A DNA stretch of 64,000 nucleotides. Origin: Hirundichthys speculiger (taxonomy: Eukaryota; Chordata; Actinopteri; Beloniformes; Exocoetidae). A program made the position numbers and the translations under genes. The notes under the pieces are model-generated. The model was not told the DNA's origin and did not search any database. It worked only from the letters and a program-made list of their open reading frames with translations. Shown here in pieces: positions 1 to 12,925 of the stretch; the stretch's first letter is position 1, and each line of letters starts with the position of its first letter. The stretch lies in contig JAGFBZ010000906.1 in NCBI GenBank assembly GCA_018398805.1, forward strand, positions 875,001 to 939,000. Reading direction: 5' to 3'.

Positions 1-800
1 GAATAAGATAATATAAATATATATAATGAAGACAATAAGATAGTTATGTAACATGTATATCTTTATTAACTACAAAAATACTCACATTTGTAGCTCTTTT
101 TTTTTTTCGGCGCCATCCTTTTTGAAGATGTCTTGGCGAAAATATGCAATGTCTTCTGAGTAGCCCTTACTTCCAAGGGTGGTGCCGGAGAATCTCAATA
201 TTGAGGCTGATACAGCCCTCAAACTTGTCCCTCAACTGGACGTTCTAGGAATCGGGACAACACTTGCACTTGCAGGGTTGAAATTGAGGGTTAAGGGAGG
301 AACTGGAATTCACCCGTAGAGTCAAGGCGTTGAACCTTCATAATCCCTAGTAATGATGTTTTCATGCACATGCCACTATTCATGGGGGTCCCTGCTTAAA
401 TGGTCATAAAAAAAATAGGCCAAGATTGCAGAGTACTGCTACAAAACCTTATTGGTTATTCTTTGTTATTAGTAGGATTTAAACAGCTGATATTATATTC
501 TTTACTGTCACGGCAGCACTCGCTCCATAAAAATGACTAGTCTGACCAGTTCAAATGGGATTAAATTTACAATGCCCTCACCACCTCGAATAAAATCTAT
601 CATGGCAGTGCAGGATTTTACTTTTACTTCCCTGTTTTTTTTTTTTTTCTTTTTGTTTAACTGAAGTACTTAAAATCAGAACCTCTCTCACAGTTGGTCA
701 CGTTTATATCCAACAGCTCCATGATAATCAATTTTGTCACGTAATTAAACCTGTAATCTCTAAACACCTTGGACAACCGCAAAGCTGAAAGTGTGATGCA
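1..800. other. AT-rich non-coding sequence with a possible old repeat
   Basis: No gene is seen. The segment at about 160-330 has the look of a degraded interspersed repeat: CCCTTACTTCCAAGGG-type ends and several GAGGG/CCCTC blocks in opposite orientations. I could not assign it to a family or find a second copy in this window. T-runs occur at 98-108 and 636-648. Confidence 0.3.
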
Positions 801-1649
801 AGTGATGGCTGACTGATGGAGTCACATTCTCATTTAATATCTTTGGGATCTTTGGGAGGGAGGGAGACGAGGCCAAACGTCAAACCAGGTCCGTGGAGTA
901 CTGATAAAGCCGCAGCTGCAACTTTCATTTGTTTAGCAAAAGCACCGACGCATCTATCGGTCATAATTATCCTGGAGAATGTGCTGCAGGACGCAGGGCA
1001 GAAGAAATGAGAGGATAACAGAGAAGGGGGGAAAGTGAGCACTTCAGACGTTTTTGGTTATATGGGTATGCGCATATGTGTGTGTGTTTACTTCAAACAC
1101 TGTCCGAACGCATCAGCGCATCAGTCCTGTCACTGTGACTCGTGGGGTCGTGTCTTTCTTTCAAAACTCATAGTCAAGGTCTCATCACAGTTGAGAGACA
1201 GGATTCATTTGTACACATGCATGGGGTCACATCGCCTCTCTCCACACACACATACGCACAGTCACGCCAGTGTTTCGCAGCTGTTTTTACTGTAATGTAT
1301 AAATTATCGCCCGTCTTGGGAGCAGCATATTAATCAGTGATAGGAACAGGAAAACATTGTTTGCGCCATCAAAAACACAGTTTGATCTATGCGGTGCTGT
1401 AGTCTCGTCTTATGCGGACAGAGCAATGCCTGCACTTGAGGGTGCGGAGCATTGTTGTAGGTGCATCACAGCCCTCTTAGCTGCAGACAAGTTTACACTG
1501 ATTGTTTCATGTTTCCAGGCCCGGGCTCCTGACGACTGCGATGCTTTTGAACCCGGCCTTTTGTGTCCGCCAACAGAGCTTTTGTTCTAGATGAAACAGA
1601 CTATGTATGGTCAGCACTGAGCTCCTGTACAACCAAGTGTCAGCTCCAC

Positions 1650-1690
1650 TACACACACCCACACACACACACACACGCACACATACACAC
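1650..1690. repeat. (AC)n microsatellite, imperfect
   Basis: CA dinucleotides interrupted by single C and GT changes, followed by an ATGCATGCAT run. Confidence 0.9.
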
Positions 1691-3164
1691 ATGCATGCAT
1701 TTGTGGAGACAAAGGAAAAACAGAAACTCAAAAACATCCTCGAGATGCTGCGGGGCAAGCTGGAACGGAGAGCTTTACTTGTGTACGACAACATGTAAAC
1801 CTATGCATACACATATTTTCATGGAGTGCGAGAGAGTTGGGCATACGTGGGGCACGCAAGGGGCATCTGTTTTTTTTTCTCATCACCGCGACATCCTGCA
1901 AGAGCAATCTCAATTACAGGAGAGCGCGGAGAATTAAAGATTCATCTCGCTGAAACATCATGGCCTCCGTCAGACACGAGAGCCCCGCTGATTTCTTTTT
2001 AACGACATCGCCGTGTTTGTTTTCTCTAAAGGATTAACTTTGCTTCTATATCAAAGGAAATGCAAAAAAAAAAAAAAGTGAGAAACTTGCAGAATGCACG
2101 TGCAGCTGTCCGCAGGAACAACGGGGCTCATGTGTAGCGTTGATACTCAAATCTTCTGTTTGCAGCGGTGAACAAAGAAGGGCTCTATTCCTTTTTTAAG
2201 TTTTTCCTGTTTTACTGCGTTTCCCATCAAGAGCATCTTAGAACGAGTGCAACGGTAGACTGGGTTTTAATTTATATATGCAAACAACCGCGGAGTCAAA
2301 GCCACGCCACCCAGGCGTCAGATCCGTGAGACGCGGGGAGCCGTTCTTCCGAGGAAATCTGCAAATGCGTCGCATTGAAACGCGACATCGTCGGCGCCAT
2401 TAAATTTAGCTTATGCTGTTTAAAATATTTGGTAAATATTCTTTTAGCAAGAATTTCACTGTCTATACAACACAGAGTACAGCAAATCAGGAGTTGTGTA
2501 CACAGAATCAGAATCGAAACATTAGACGGAGTCATAAAATACGCCACGCACCAAAAGCCCCTGCTGGAGGTGCGGCATCTGCGTCGCAGGCCTTCGGCGG
2601 CTTTCTTCTCAGATGTGGCGGGATCTTGGTTGCACGTGTTCTGGTGGCGATGTGACTAAAAGCTAATGCCAGAAGTCTTTGTGCGAGGACGTGTTTGAAA
2701 TAAGAAAGCGGATAGCGAGACTCAAAATTCAAGCGGGGCTGCATGAAAAAGTAAATGAGCATCATAATATTGAGGTCTCTCAATTTTTCAGCAGATGTGA
2801 TGAAGTGACTTTCGACTGATGTTTCCTGAAAGTGGCAACATGTGTCCCTCTTACTTGGCTGGCGCAGCCTTCTCGTCTACAGATGCGTCGCTTGATGTAC
2901 CCATCGAATGGCACGCTGCCACTTAATAAAATATCACTTCGGCTTTGACAGGGATGCCTTAATTGAGTCCCTTGTCAGTTTTATCAAACTGTGTGTTATC
3001 ATCATTTGAAACTTTTTTTTCTTTCCTTTTCCGCCAGTTTCTCTTGCTCTTTCAGAATACGTTAGCAGCTGAATCCGCAACCAAAGAGGAAAAAAAAGAA
3101 AGAAGAGAACAGGGTTGGGGAAATGAAATATAGCGAACAACGCTGCAATTGAAATAATGAAGGC

Positions 3165-3184
3165 AAAAAAAAAAAAAAAAAAAA
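3165..3184. repeat. poly-A run
   Basis: Twenty consecutive A, followed by a short CACACA. Confidence 0.9.
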
Positions 3185-4789
3185 CACACAAAAGTGAGAT
3201 GGAGGCCAAAAAAGGTAGGGGAGGAGAAAACACCAAGAGAGTCAGCGGAGAGAAAGAGCCTTCTGAGACTCTCTTGTCATTGAATTCATAATTCAGGTTC
3301 GTGATTTTAATTTCCCTCTGTTCTTATCAAAGGCTGGCGGAGCGGCGGAGGGAAGGTTTGGTAGTTTGCTGGATCACTGCATATAAGATGAGCTGGAGCT
3401 TTTCCGTCACAATGCCTGAACGACATAATAGAAATGGAAATGTGCCGAGTATCCAGTCACTCGCTGCGATTTCCGCTTTCAAGAAGCAAAACCCAAAAGC
3501 ATGTATTGTTTACAAAAAGTCTTTTTTTTTTTTGACATCATCTCCCTTCTTCTTCAGAAGCCATTTTCAATCCCTCGCCCCAAAGTGTATTCAATCACAC
3601 AGGCAGACAAAGACAATGTGTGCATGTAAAGCTGCACACAAATACTGCAGATGAATAATACATTTTTGCTGTTTTTTATGAGGTCTGATTTGATAATAGT
3701 CTTTTGTATGTCACTAATAAAAATGCAGGCCTATCAAAATATTGGTGTTTGCTACAATGTTTGAACACTGTTCCAAATGTATGCCGTCAGTGGGCCGGCG
3801 TGTTAGATGTTGAGCAGCTTTTAGATTAATGTAAAAAACTTGGTGAGATTTAAGGGTCCAGAGAGAGATCCTCAAAGGGATAAAAGCTAGGAAATATTTT
3901 CTTTATTCAGGAGTACTCCACCTGTACTTTGTGTATTATATAAAACTTTCCAGTAAACAAAAAAAGCAGAATGATATGGACAGTTTTTTGGCTGTTGCCA
4001 TCTAAGTTTTCTTTGCAAAGATAAAGCACGAGAGTCCGACCAAGAGCATGAAACTCTGTCACGGAAGGAGGAGGCCATATATCAGCTCTGCACAGAAACA
4101 CTGCAGTTATTCAGGCTGGAGCTCATCTCAGATGGTCAGGGAGACAGTGGACACATGTTCTGTGGTCATGCGTCCATGATTAAGTTTCCTATAAGGAAAA
4201 ACAGACACCGGGTTCTGTTAGCCAAAAATGGATGAATGCCATCCTGGCTGTTATCACTGAAAAGAAGAAAAAAATTAAATAGTTCTCTTTAAATTTTCGT
4301 GTCTGTGAAACATGCAACTTGAATGACAAAGTCAGCTGTACATCAGATGTAAAGATAGATACCATGAGTATCTTTTCTCTAGGGCTGTGTATAATTTTTA
4401 ATACATTAATCCAATCTTATTGTCCACACATCAACATAAAGTACCATCGATGTGCTCTGGCAACCCCCGTACATACGGTACGCTTTGAAAGGAGGGACAA
4501 TCAGCACTGTCCTTGCATCTTCTCATCTCGTGGTAGATCTGGAGAGATTAGGCTACCTCCCCATCATTTTTTTTTTCTGCTCTGAATAAGTCCAATTCAT
4601 TGTTGTGTCTTTTTAAACACAGGATTCTTATCCGAATGTGATGATTCCAGACTGAAATCACAAAAAACATCTACTGTCTCCTTTTTTAGCTGCAGGTCGG
4701 TCACCCACAAAGCCCGTCCTCGCCAATATTCAGCATTTTCTCTACTCACGTAAATTGGCCCCTTTTTCATTGTTTCATTGTTTTGTTGT

Positions 4790-5113
4790 CAGAGTTGTCA
4801 GAAATGTGAAAAGGAAGAACTGATTTCATTTTGGGTGTGATCCGGAAGAAATCCTTAATTCTGGATCACTTTCAAATTTTAGATAACATTGCGGTCAATG
4901 GGGCCAAAAATTTTGTTTCTCAACATCACCGTTAATTATTACCCAAAACTCATGAAATTCGACTCAGGGATTGACAATGGGAACCTCTATCAAATTTCAA
5001 AGGCTGATCCGGATCGGATCCAGAAAGCGGATTTTATCGCAATCTGTAAATCGCTATATGGGGGAATTGTTGCACTTGACGGAGGTCTGCGCTCTCCGAG
5101 TGCTTTTCTAGTT
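4790..5113 (+). mobile_element. truncated interspersed repeat (same family as 24988-25900)
   Basis: This segment matches, in reverse complement, the repeat that occupies 24988-25900, from the GTTGTCAGAAATGTGAAAAGG end through GGAGGTCTGCGCTCTCC to CTTTTCTAGTT. It lacks the outermost terminal part found in the other copy (the ACCTCC/GGAGGT end). The 76-codon open frame inside it is repeat sequence, not a gene. It is valuable as the uninterrupted version of the site into which a MITE inserted in the other copy. Confidence 0.8.
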
Positions 5114-6737
5114 AAATAATGCATTTCTTTAAGATGTATATGTGTTTGTATAAATCTTTTGCTTCCTTAATGTTCTGAAATCCTTTGAAGTCAAGAACCG
5201 TAGAAGAGACTGATGCTTCCCTCTCCTCTAGGGACCTTTTCTCACCTCTTTTTTATCCAAGCACCAAATATGGCTTGATTCTTTTAATGCAAAGTCAAAA
5301 TAACTCGAATTTCCAGAGTGTTTTGCTGTACATTATAGCGTTGAACAGTCACTAGAAAGCTCATGTTCTTTTTTTTTTTTTGTTTGTTTTTTTCATCACA
5401 GTAACACTATAGTTCTCTCTTTCCAGCTGATTTCTCTTTCCCCCTCTCTCTCTATCCCTGCAATCAAAGGTCTGCTGGGGCGTTTTTAAGACAGAGGCTT
5501 CCTGGACTATTTTGGTATCAAAGCTTTGAAGCAGCAAGAGACATGCTGTCTGAAGTTGACATGTAAGGAGTGGAGGGTGTTCCTCTGACTGGTTTATATG
5601 GGCAAGGAGGGCAGGGGACACTGACAGTAGCCCTTCCAGGAGCTATGTCCACTGGGATGTGAGCCTCAAATGCTCCTCTTCAAACCCAGATCCTCCCCAT
5701 GGCGTTGGTGGAGGACCTTATGTTTCATTTGGCACCCACATAAGTGTAGGTATGGATGTACAGAGCATGGATCTGTTCCGTGAACTAATAACTTGTGACA
5801 AAATACAGTTGTGATGCTGTGGCGATACAGATATAGCATCCTATAAGATAATGCAATGCAGTTCTCGAAACTGCTTCTTTCACTGATGGCCACCAGATTT
5901 TTTTTTGTTAGAACTTTTTTTTTTTCTACCAAAATCTAGAACCATTTTGTTTTTTTGGGTTTTTTTCTCTTAACATAACAGTGGTTTAATGCAGTCTAAA
6001 GTAAATTTTGGTCTTATTTGTAGGAAATGTACGGTCTATAGTTTCTGTGAACTGGTACTACCAGTTTGCAGGTCTCCAGACTTGTAGATACGAATGCCTT
6101 GTCACAACTCAGTTTGGTGTTTGATTCCCAAATTTATCACTTCTGCAGGGAGTTTGGGATAAGCCCTGTGTGCGTGAACATGAGGCCCGACATCAGTTTG
6201 GGATTAAAAAGAAAAAAAAAAAAAAGATGAGCACCAGGCTCAGACTGGTGAATCTAAAGTTAGTTCTAATTTTAGGATGATTAAATGTTGTATTTTGACA
6301 TGAAAAATCTTGCCTGCAGCTTTGATGTGAGTTTAACCAGCTCCAGTCCTGTATGGTTCTGTGAACTGTTGTCCAGATGACCTCTCCCCCCCGCCCCCCT
6401 CTCTACGCTGAGGAAGTCCAGCTCACAGAGGATCTGACTGTGAATCTGTCTGACCTGGCCAGCCTCGCCGCAGACGCACTGCTCCCTGATTCATATGCTG
6501 CCAACCCCTTCAAGTTATTCATCTGGAAGAAATATGCATTCATCATTGTATTTTTAATCACACCAAATAGATAGACAAAGAGAATGCCTTGGGGAAAGGG
6601 GGAGCGATCCACAATTCCCAGAGCTCAGATGGTATTCCTCCCCTGCATCACCAAACATCCACAAATTGACTTTGAATGAATTTATTTTTAATGTGGAAGA
6701 TGTACCACCACGGAGAATTGAGACGGTGCATATACAT

Positions 6738-6768
<31 letters not shown>

Positions 6769-7267
6769 TCATGTCTGTCTCCATTTTTATAGGATGCTTC
6801 CATGTGTGTTTTCCTGTGAACCTGCATGTTTGTGAACCGTATCATTTCCAGAGTTGTTCCTCTCACAAGCCCACTGCATAGCTGCTAAAGACTCACTTCC
6901 ATAAACCCAGATTGACCCATCACCTTCCACATGAAAGCCTGGCGTTATTGTGGAACTGTTTGGCCCAGCCAGCCCTCTACAAATGAGCAAGCTCATCCCT
7001 TCATTCTCCACTCTGCCGCGTTCATTAATACATTAATTTATCAGCTCATCTTTGTTCCGGTTTAATTGAGTCCCATCGCAGCTTTCTAAGTAGGACACGT
7101 ACAGATCTGACAAATGAAATGGTATCCGACCCTTGTTCCTCTGGGCTGTGCTGCAGCCTGGTGCGTTAGAAACGTAGTACTTTGCTCGGTATGTGTCTGT
7201 GACTTGGGTTAGGATTTGAATTCCCCTTTTTATCTGCTTTGAGCTATCTGTTGATCGTATCAGTATA
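5114..7267. other. gene-free intergenic sequence
   Basis: No coding region is supported. It has T-runs near 5370 and 5910-5930 and a (GT)n microsatellite at 6742-6768. The rest is unique-looking AT-rich DNA with no recognised family. Confidence 0.6.
6742..6768. repeat. (GT)n microsatellite
   Basis: About 13 uninterrupted GT units. Confidence 0.95.
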
Positions 7268-7957
7268 CAGTGATCCCTTAATTTTTTCGCGGTTAATGGG
7301 GACTGGCGCCCCCTCGCGAAAATCAAAATCCGCGAACTGGAGCCGGAGCCCCCCTGAGCCTAAATAATGTGTTTAAAATATGTTTACACTCGCAAAAAAG
7401 TAGCGAGACACTGCAGTGAAACAAGACAAACGATCAACTGTGGTCTTTCTGTTTCCTTTATAGCCTCTGGTCTCCGAACCGTAGTAATGAAGCTGCTGGT
7501 ATTGTGCTATTTTTGGCTCGTAATTAGCGGCTAACACGCTAACAACAACAAAAGAAAAAGTCCGGTTTTCTCTGCATGGAACGAGCACTTTATTCTGGCA
7601 CTGCAGGAACTTGTAACATCACAGGTTGTATTGTTGGGCTCCTGTCAGTTAACAAAGAATGTAAATCTATACACGCTGGGCTGCTGTTGATGCTTCACTA
7701 CACTTTTCATCTAACCCCGTTTTTGTTCTGCCGTCTCACGACACACACACTCCATTACCCATAAGGCCACATCATTACCCATACGGCCACCTTCTTAAAG
7801 GGGCCGGACTGGCTCACATTTCTTCACTGTGAGAGAACGTGCACAACATCCTGTGATGTTTCCACGATTTTTTTTGATTTTTTTTATTATATTATATATT
7901 TCTGAAAAAATAACTAAAACCCCAGAACTTAAAGTGCGAATTGGCAAGGGATCACTG
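7268..7957. mobile_element. TA-flanked MITE, copy A (690 bp, full length)
   Basis: It begins CAGTGATCCCTT and ends AAGGGATCACTG, a 12-bp perfect terminal inverted repeat, directly flanked by TA on both sides (7266-7267, 7958-7959). A TA target duplication and CAG ends fit Tc1/mariner-type elements, possibly pogo/Tigger-like. It shares its whole length with copy B (22804-23499). No transposase frame is present, so it is non-autonomous. Open frames inside it recur in copy B only because the repeat recurs. Confidence 0.85.
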
Positions 7958-9644
7958 TAATGCGGTCATATTCAGCATGAGCTGGGAGGTGGGCTTCACT
8001 CTGGGAAGAGAGAGAGAGAGAGAAAGGGAGGGCCAGCGGGAGGAAGGGGTCTTCCTGTCACTCCATCAGAGGAGGCACCCCAAAGTGTATCTGAACATAC
8101 ACCTACACAAATGCACAAGTTTGCACACACACACTCACACATACACAGTGCAAACAGATGTGGGCTCAGGAAAGGGGGTAAGTGGGGGGGGTTCTATATC
8201 TTAATGCCATTACATTAAATTTTAAATAATGTTATGCAAATCAGAAATGACAGGAGATTATCTCCTTGGGACCTTGAAAGGGATTCGTCAGTTCTTATTC
8301 CAATAACCCTGGAAAATAGCCCAGACGTCCTGAGTGGAGAAATATGGCAAGGCGTGACGGAGGCTGCTGAAAAAACGAGACTGTGAGAAAGGGCCCCGGG
8401 TGTTGGCTATTAAAATCAATTTACCCAGAAGAGTCAATGAAGAGAAATCCCTTAGTGAAGGAACCTTCCACGGGGGCGGCTCGGGGGTCTTGGAAAAGGA
8501 GCGCGGTTGATCGTAAAAAGATGCTGACGTTGCACACGAACGTGAAAGCGACGCAGGCACCAGATGAACGAGGCAATCACAACCGTCAGGTAGAGCGAAA
8601 CTATCTCTCAGGTTTTCCTGTTTTGTCTCAGCAGCCCTGGTGTAAGTCGGAGATGATTTTATAGCACCTGGCCCGGCATGGACACTTCCTGCCTGCCGTG
8701 CTTCACGTGGTGACGCAGATCTTCTTTGTCGAAAGCCCCGTGTGAGGATTAGAGACAACGAAATTACATCACTGTCATCCTGCGGTCCGTTGCCCTTTTA
8801 CCAGGTGCCAGTATGTCCTGACACATTGTACCCGCATCATATTGGGAGATGTGATGGAGATTTGGTGTGTTTATCACATAACTCCGACATTTTCCTCCCT
8901 CCCTGTTTCAGCCTCGCTGCAGGCAACCAGTGTGGCGGCGGCGCACAAAAGCCAGTCTCAATATTGTGTTCGGGACGTAGCCATCCATTACTGAGCAAAC
9001 AATGTTTTGTCTGTCTCCAGTGCTTTGGGCCAACAATTAAAGACATCACGCCAGCACAGAGGCACAGGAGGGGGGGAGGAACCAGACCTTATCAGAGCCA
9101 TTCCATCAAATATTGATGAACCTAATTGAGCTTTTTAGGCACTACAAAGCTTCCTGAGGATTGTACATGTTTTTATGGCAGAGCACAGACCTGGTCTACC
9201 AGAGCAGACTGCGAGAAGAGTGCAATGTTGTGTATAAATGGTGCGTTGCGTGGACTAACTGCAGGCAATCGCATGTTATTGAGATGGAGGATGAAGAAGA
9301 AACTTGTACCAAACAAATTCATCTCCCTTGGATGGAAAGTGTGTCATCCCCATTTTTTTTTTTTTTTTTGCAACAGACACCACATAACGCCATATGTCAA
9401 AGAGAAATATACTAGAAGCATTTGAAATTATGATCACATCACGATATTTTTATTCTTTTCTAATTTTTGAACGCTTTTCCCGATGCTGTCAGAAAACAGA
9501 AATAGCATACCCAATCCCTTTTGGTGCGCATGTATTCCCTCTCTTCCATCTTGCAGTCGTTTTGAGTTAGTTGGGATTACATTTCAATCCTTTTTTTTTT
9601 TTTTTTTGCTTGAAACTTGAAACTTTACTGTTGCACTTCCTATC

Positions 9645-9672
9645 CCTCTCTCTCTCTCTCTCTCTCTCTCTT
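9645..9672. repeat. (TC)n microsatellite
   Basis: About 13-14 TC units next to a T-run at about 9591-9607. Confidence 0.95.
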
Positions 9673-10330
9673 TCAGTGCTGGTCCCCCATGACATCAACC
9701 TGAGAATGGCAGCTTTAATTTGCAGCAAAACAAGTTGAGAATATTGATTTCAAAAAGTGCTCTTTTTTTTTCTCTCCTGGAAAAAAGAAAAGACTTGTCT
9801 GCTGCGTGAAAACCTGTAGCCTTCAATTAAGTGGGGCTTGTAGGTGTGTGTGTTTTCATTTGGGCGCTGTGTTCACTTGAAATGATACATTAAAGGCTGT
9901 GTTTTACTTCAATCAGACTATGAAAATATACACACAGACCTAAGTATCTCTTGCAGGGCTGCGATGTTGGCACACAAACACAAACACGCACGTCGACACA
10001 CACCGACACACACACACCATCATCATCACCACCATACAGCGCCAGACAGATGGATGGTATTTATCTTAGAACAAGAATCATGTTCTGCTCCAAAAACGGG
10101 GAAACCACTGCCTTTCCCACTTCTGAGGACGACACGTGTCCTGGAATCCATGTCAGTTTATGTTCGCAGGTCTCCTGCCTCACTTCTTCTCACCAGGACC
10201 TTTTGTAAACCGCCAGTCCCGTACAGCCCGCCGTCCCCCGCGCGCAAAACAGAACCAGCTGAACTATTGAACTGCCGTGCTTCTGTTTGTTTTGACTCAC
10301 AATAAGACCTAAAACCAGTAAATCTTATCT

Positions 10331-10363
10331 GATGAGCCGTCAGTCCTAGTGGTGAGGCTCATC
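10331..10363. other. perfect 8-bp hairpin (GATGAGCC / GGCTCATC)
   Basis: Inverted arms at 10331-10338 and 10356-10363 with a 17-base loop. No function is known; it lies in otherwise plain sequence. Confidence 0.5.
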
Positions 10364-11890
10364 CCTTTTCAATGCTCGGCCTGTTTGTGGTTCTGATCTA
10401 GAGGTGGCAACGTCAGGGACTCGACTGGAACCGACGTCCCGTCCCAGAGGTTAGGGAAATCATACTGCTAATACAGACATGACTAAAGCTCCCCATCATC
10501 CCCCACATAATGACACGGCACGACTCCAGGACTTAACTCTGACAAAGAGCTTAAATATCTTAGATGTGTAATGCATAATGGAGGTGTGTTATGTACTCCG
10601 AGGATCAGAGTATTCCCATCGCTGCACCAGGGTTTACTACAATAGCGTGATGGTTCCCTCACAAAGTCACACAGCAGTGTCGACTGTGAGGGGAGCTCGA
10701 GGATGGCCGGATGCTGAGGGGATGACAAGCGATAGAAACATGAGGAGCAGAGCAAAACATGTCCATGAACACGGCGAAGTCCTCCTGTTAACTAACGCAG
10801 TATCACATACTTCCCCCTTCCCTGATTGCTTTCTGCTTTTGTCTCACTCTTTGTGGATGTGTGCATCTGTGCATATTCCCCTCCCTTTGCATGCGCTCTC
10901 TTCAGGTTTGCTCAAAAGGAGGTGGGAAGCTCCCCTAGTGGCTCCTCCAGGGTATTACCTCAGAGAGTACAGCTCTGTTCAGCAGCAAAACACACTAATG
11001 ACAAGAGAAATAGCAAACACATTGCTTTTTTGTTTCTGCATCAGCAGTCCAACTGTGTGGCGTCTATTTTTGTTTGTTTGCATATGTATATGAAGAGAAA
11101 GCCTTGTTTGTGAAACACAGTTTAAGTGCAGAAAGTGTGTTGGTATTTAGTGTTTGCAATTCAAGAACAATGTTTTCATCAGCTACTACTAAATAAAGTA
11201 AAGGTGTTAAGGGAGGGAGTTACTTACCATCATGTCTATGGCTTTCAAATTTTACGAGATGCCTTTGCTACCACTGAAATTAAACTTAATTATATGTATC
11301 GTGCACAAAGCAAAATAGGCTGCAGGATGCTGCCTCAAAAGTAACAAATAGCTTTCTTTTTCTTCTCTCTCTCCCTCTTTCTGTATAGCACCTCTTCACA
11401 GCATTAAGTTCTCTCAGAGTCTGTAATGTGGAGAAACCAAAGAAATTCCCCTTCAGTAACGGGAAAAAAAAAGATGGGATGAGGGGACGGCAAAGGAGAA
11501 AATGACAGCAAGAGAGGGTGAGAGGCCAAGAAAGCCGAGGCAGCAGTCAGAAGCTAGAAACATGCCGATGAAATCTCCAAAAAGAGTTTCACTTAGATGA
11601 TCTCAAACACGAGCACTCAATACTAAGTCATTAAATCTTAATTACAGGGCTTGTCTTTTTGGCTAAAGTTCTGCAAACAATGATAATGTTTTCCACACAT
11701 GCTTGAGTATGTGTGCCTCTTGCGATAGAGATTCGCTTTGAGGCTTTAATTAGAGCAGATATGGAAATATACTACAGGCCAGTCTGAATGGACTTCTTCA
11801 CTTCTGAATAACTGGTGGGGAGTTTCAGGCTTCTAAACTGTTGCTGGGACATACATTATTTTGAGTTGCTGACATGACGACGTGGTGACA

Positions 11891-11892
<2 letters not shown>

Positions 11893-11947
<55 letters not shown>
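11893..11947. repeat. (AT)n microsatellite, about 27 units
   Basis: An uninterrupted AT run. Such tracts extrude as cruciforms and are length-polymorphic. Confidence 0.95.
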
Positions 11948-11949
<2 letters not shown>

Positions 11950-12167
11950 TTCCATACATTCATTAAACATAATTATGCCCCTTCAGGACTGTCTGCATGT
12001 ATTTTGCATTTTAACTAAGCTTTTGTTTTAACACAAAGGGGCCCACTGTTTCCTGGGTTCTACGGTCTCACAGCAGAACGTACGTTGGTCCGCTGGTCAG
12101 AGCCTTTCTGCATCACGATAAAAGGTGTCGCCGTGCGATGACACGTATTTTCACCATTTCTACACAT

Positions 12168-12925
12168 TAGAGGTCTTCACGGGTCCACTTTCATGATCCT
12201 GAACCCGAATGGACCTGTAAAAATTTGACCTGAAACCGACCCGACCCGAGCTATTATCATAAGTCTGGGAGTCTGAACCCGAATGGACCCGAAATATTTG
12301 GACCCGGAACCGGCCTGACCCGAGTCTTTAGTTTTTCGATCACGACAGTTACCCGAATAGAACCAAGACAATCCAGCCCACAGTTGCTCATGTTAAAAGT
12401 TGTCTAGCATTGAATAAAACTTGAGTTTCTTACCTTAAGTTGTCTTCTTCTACCCGGCTCAGTTGCTCCATAGGCTAGGTGATGTAAACAACAATAAATC
12501 CACGTCGTTATTTTCTTTGTGGATACAGATGCTATTGGTAGCAACTGCTAACGCTAATAGCCTACACCGGTCAGGACATGTCGTGAATATGTTCTCTCAT
12601 CCAACGTTGTCATGTTGGTGATCAGTTGTGTTTTACAGCTGCCGGGCAAACCGCTAAGAACACGCTACGGCAACACGATTGTTTTATGATAAACATGCCA
12701 AGTTGATTAATTATTAATTAAACTGTCCCGAGTCCTGACATTGGCTGCCACCACCAATATCTTTACCTCTCTCGAGTAAACGTGGACCCAGCCTGTCAGA
12801 GAGCACCGACCGGACCCGAGACTAACTGTACCGATTCCGACCCGAACCCGGAAGTCGTATCTCTTTGAATGGACCCCAGACCCGATTCGGGTTGGGTCGT
12901 AACCTCGGGTTTTCGGGTAGTTTCA
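12168..12925 (+). mobile_element. hAT-like non-autonomous element, copy 1 (right end degraded)
   Basis: Starts TAGAGGTCTTCACGGGTCC, the exact counterpart of the right end of the element at 36603-37308, to which it is the reverse complement over most of its length. Both ends are packed with ACCCG/GGGTC repeats (for example GACCCGACCCG), a subterminal-repeat pattern common in hAT elements. The right end loses similarity after the CGGGTTTTCGGGT segment, so the terminal repeat there is missing or diverged, and no clean target duplication is seen. Confidence 0.75.

Larger units (their letters stand above)
801..4789. other. gene-free intergenic sequence
   Basis: Nothing coding is supported; the open frames are short, on both strands, and driven by repeats. 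It holds an (AC)n tract at 1650-1690, A-runs at about 2065-2077 and 3165-3184, and otherwise non-repetitive AT-rich DNA. I recognise no family motifs. Confidence 0.6.
7958..12167. other. gene-free intergenic sequence
   Basis: No gene is supported; the longest open frames (about 156 codons at 8288-8758, minus; 171 codons at 10578-11093, plus) show no recognisable domain. It contains (GA)n at about 8006-8023, (CA)-rich DNA at 8125-8150, (TC)n at 9645-9672, a CA-rich tract near 9965-10020, a small hairpin at 10331-10363 and a long (AT)n at 11893-11947. Confidence 0.6.

Noticed and set aside
4889..5119. 76-codon frame that could pass for a small protein
   Set aside because: It lies wholly inside an interspersed repeat also present at 24988-25900.
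7373..7588. 71-codon frame whose peptide recurs at 22916-23119
   Set aside because: The recurrence comes from the shared MITE sequence, not from a conserved protein; the copies lack a transposase.
8288..8758. 156-codon minus-strand open frame
   Set aside because: No domain or family similarity recognised and no splice context; length is within chance for 64 kb.
10329..10363. CTGATGAG motif next to a hairpin, resembling a hammerhead ribozyme core
   Set aside because: The GAAA core element and the three-helix arrangement are missing; only a simple 8-bp hairpin is present.
10578..11093. 171-codon plus-strand open frame
   Set aside because: No recognisable domain, low-complexity leucine/serine/phenylalanine-rich tail, no promoter or splice context.
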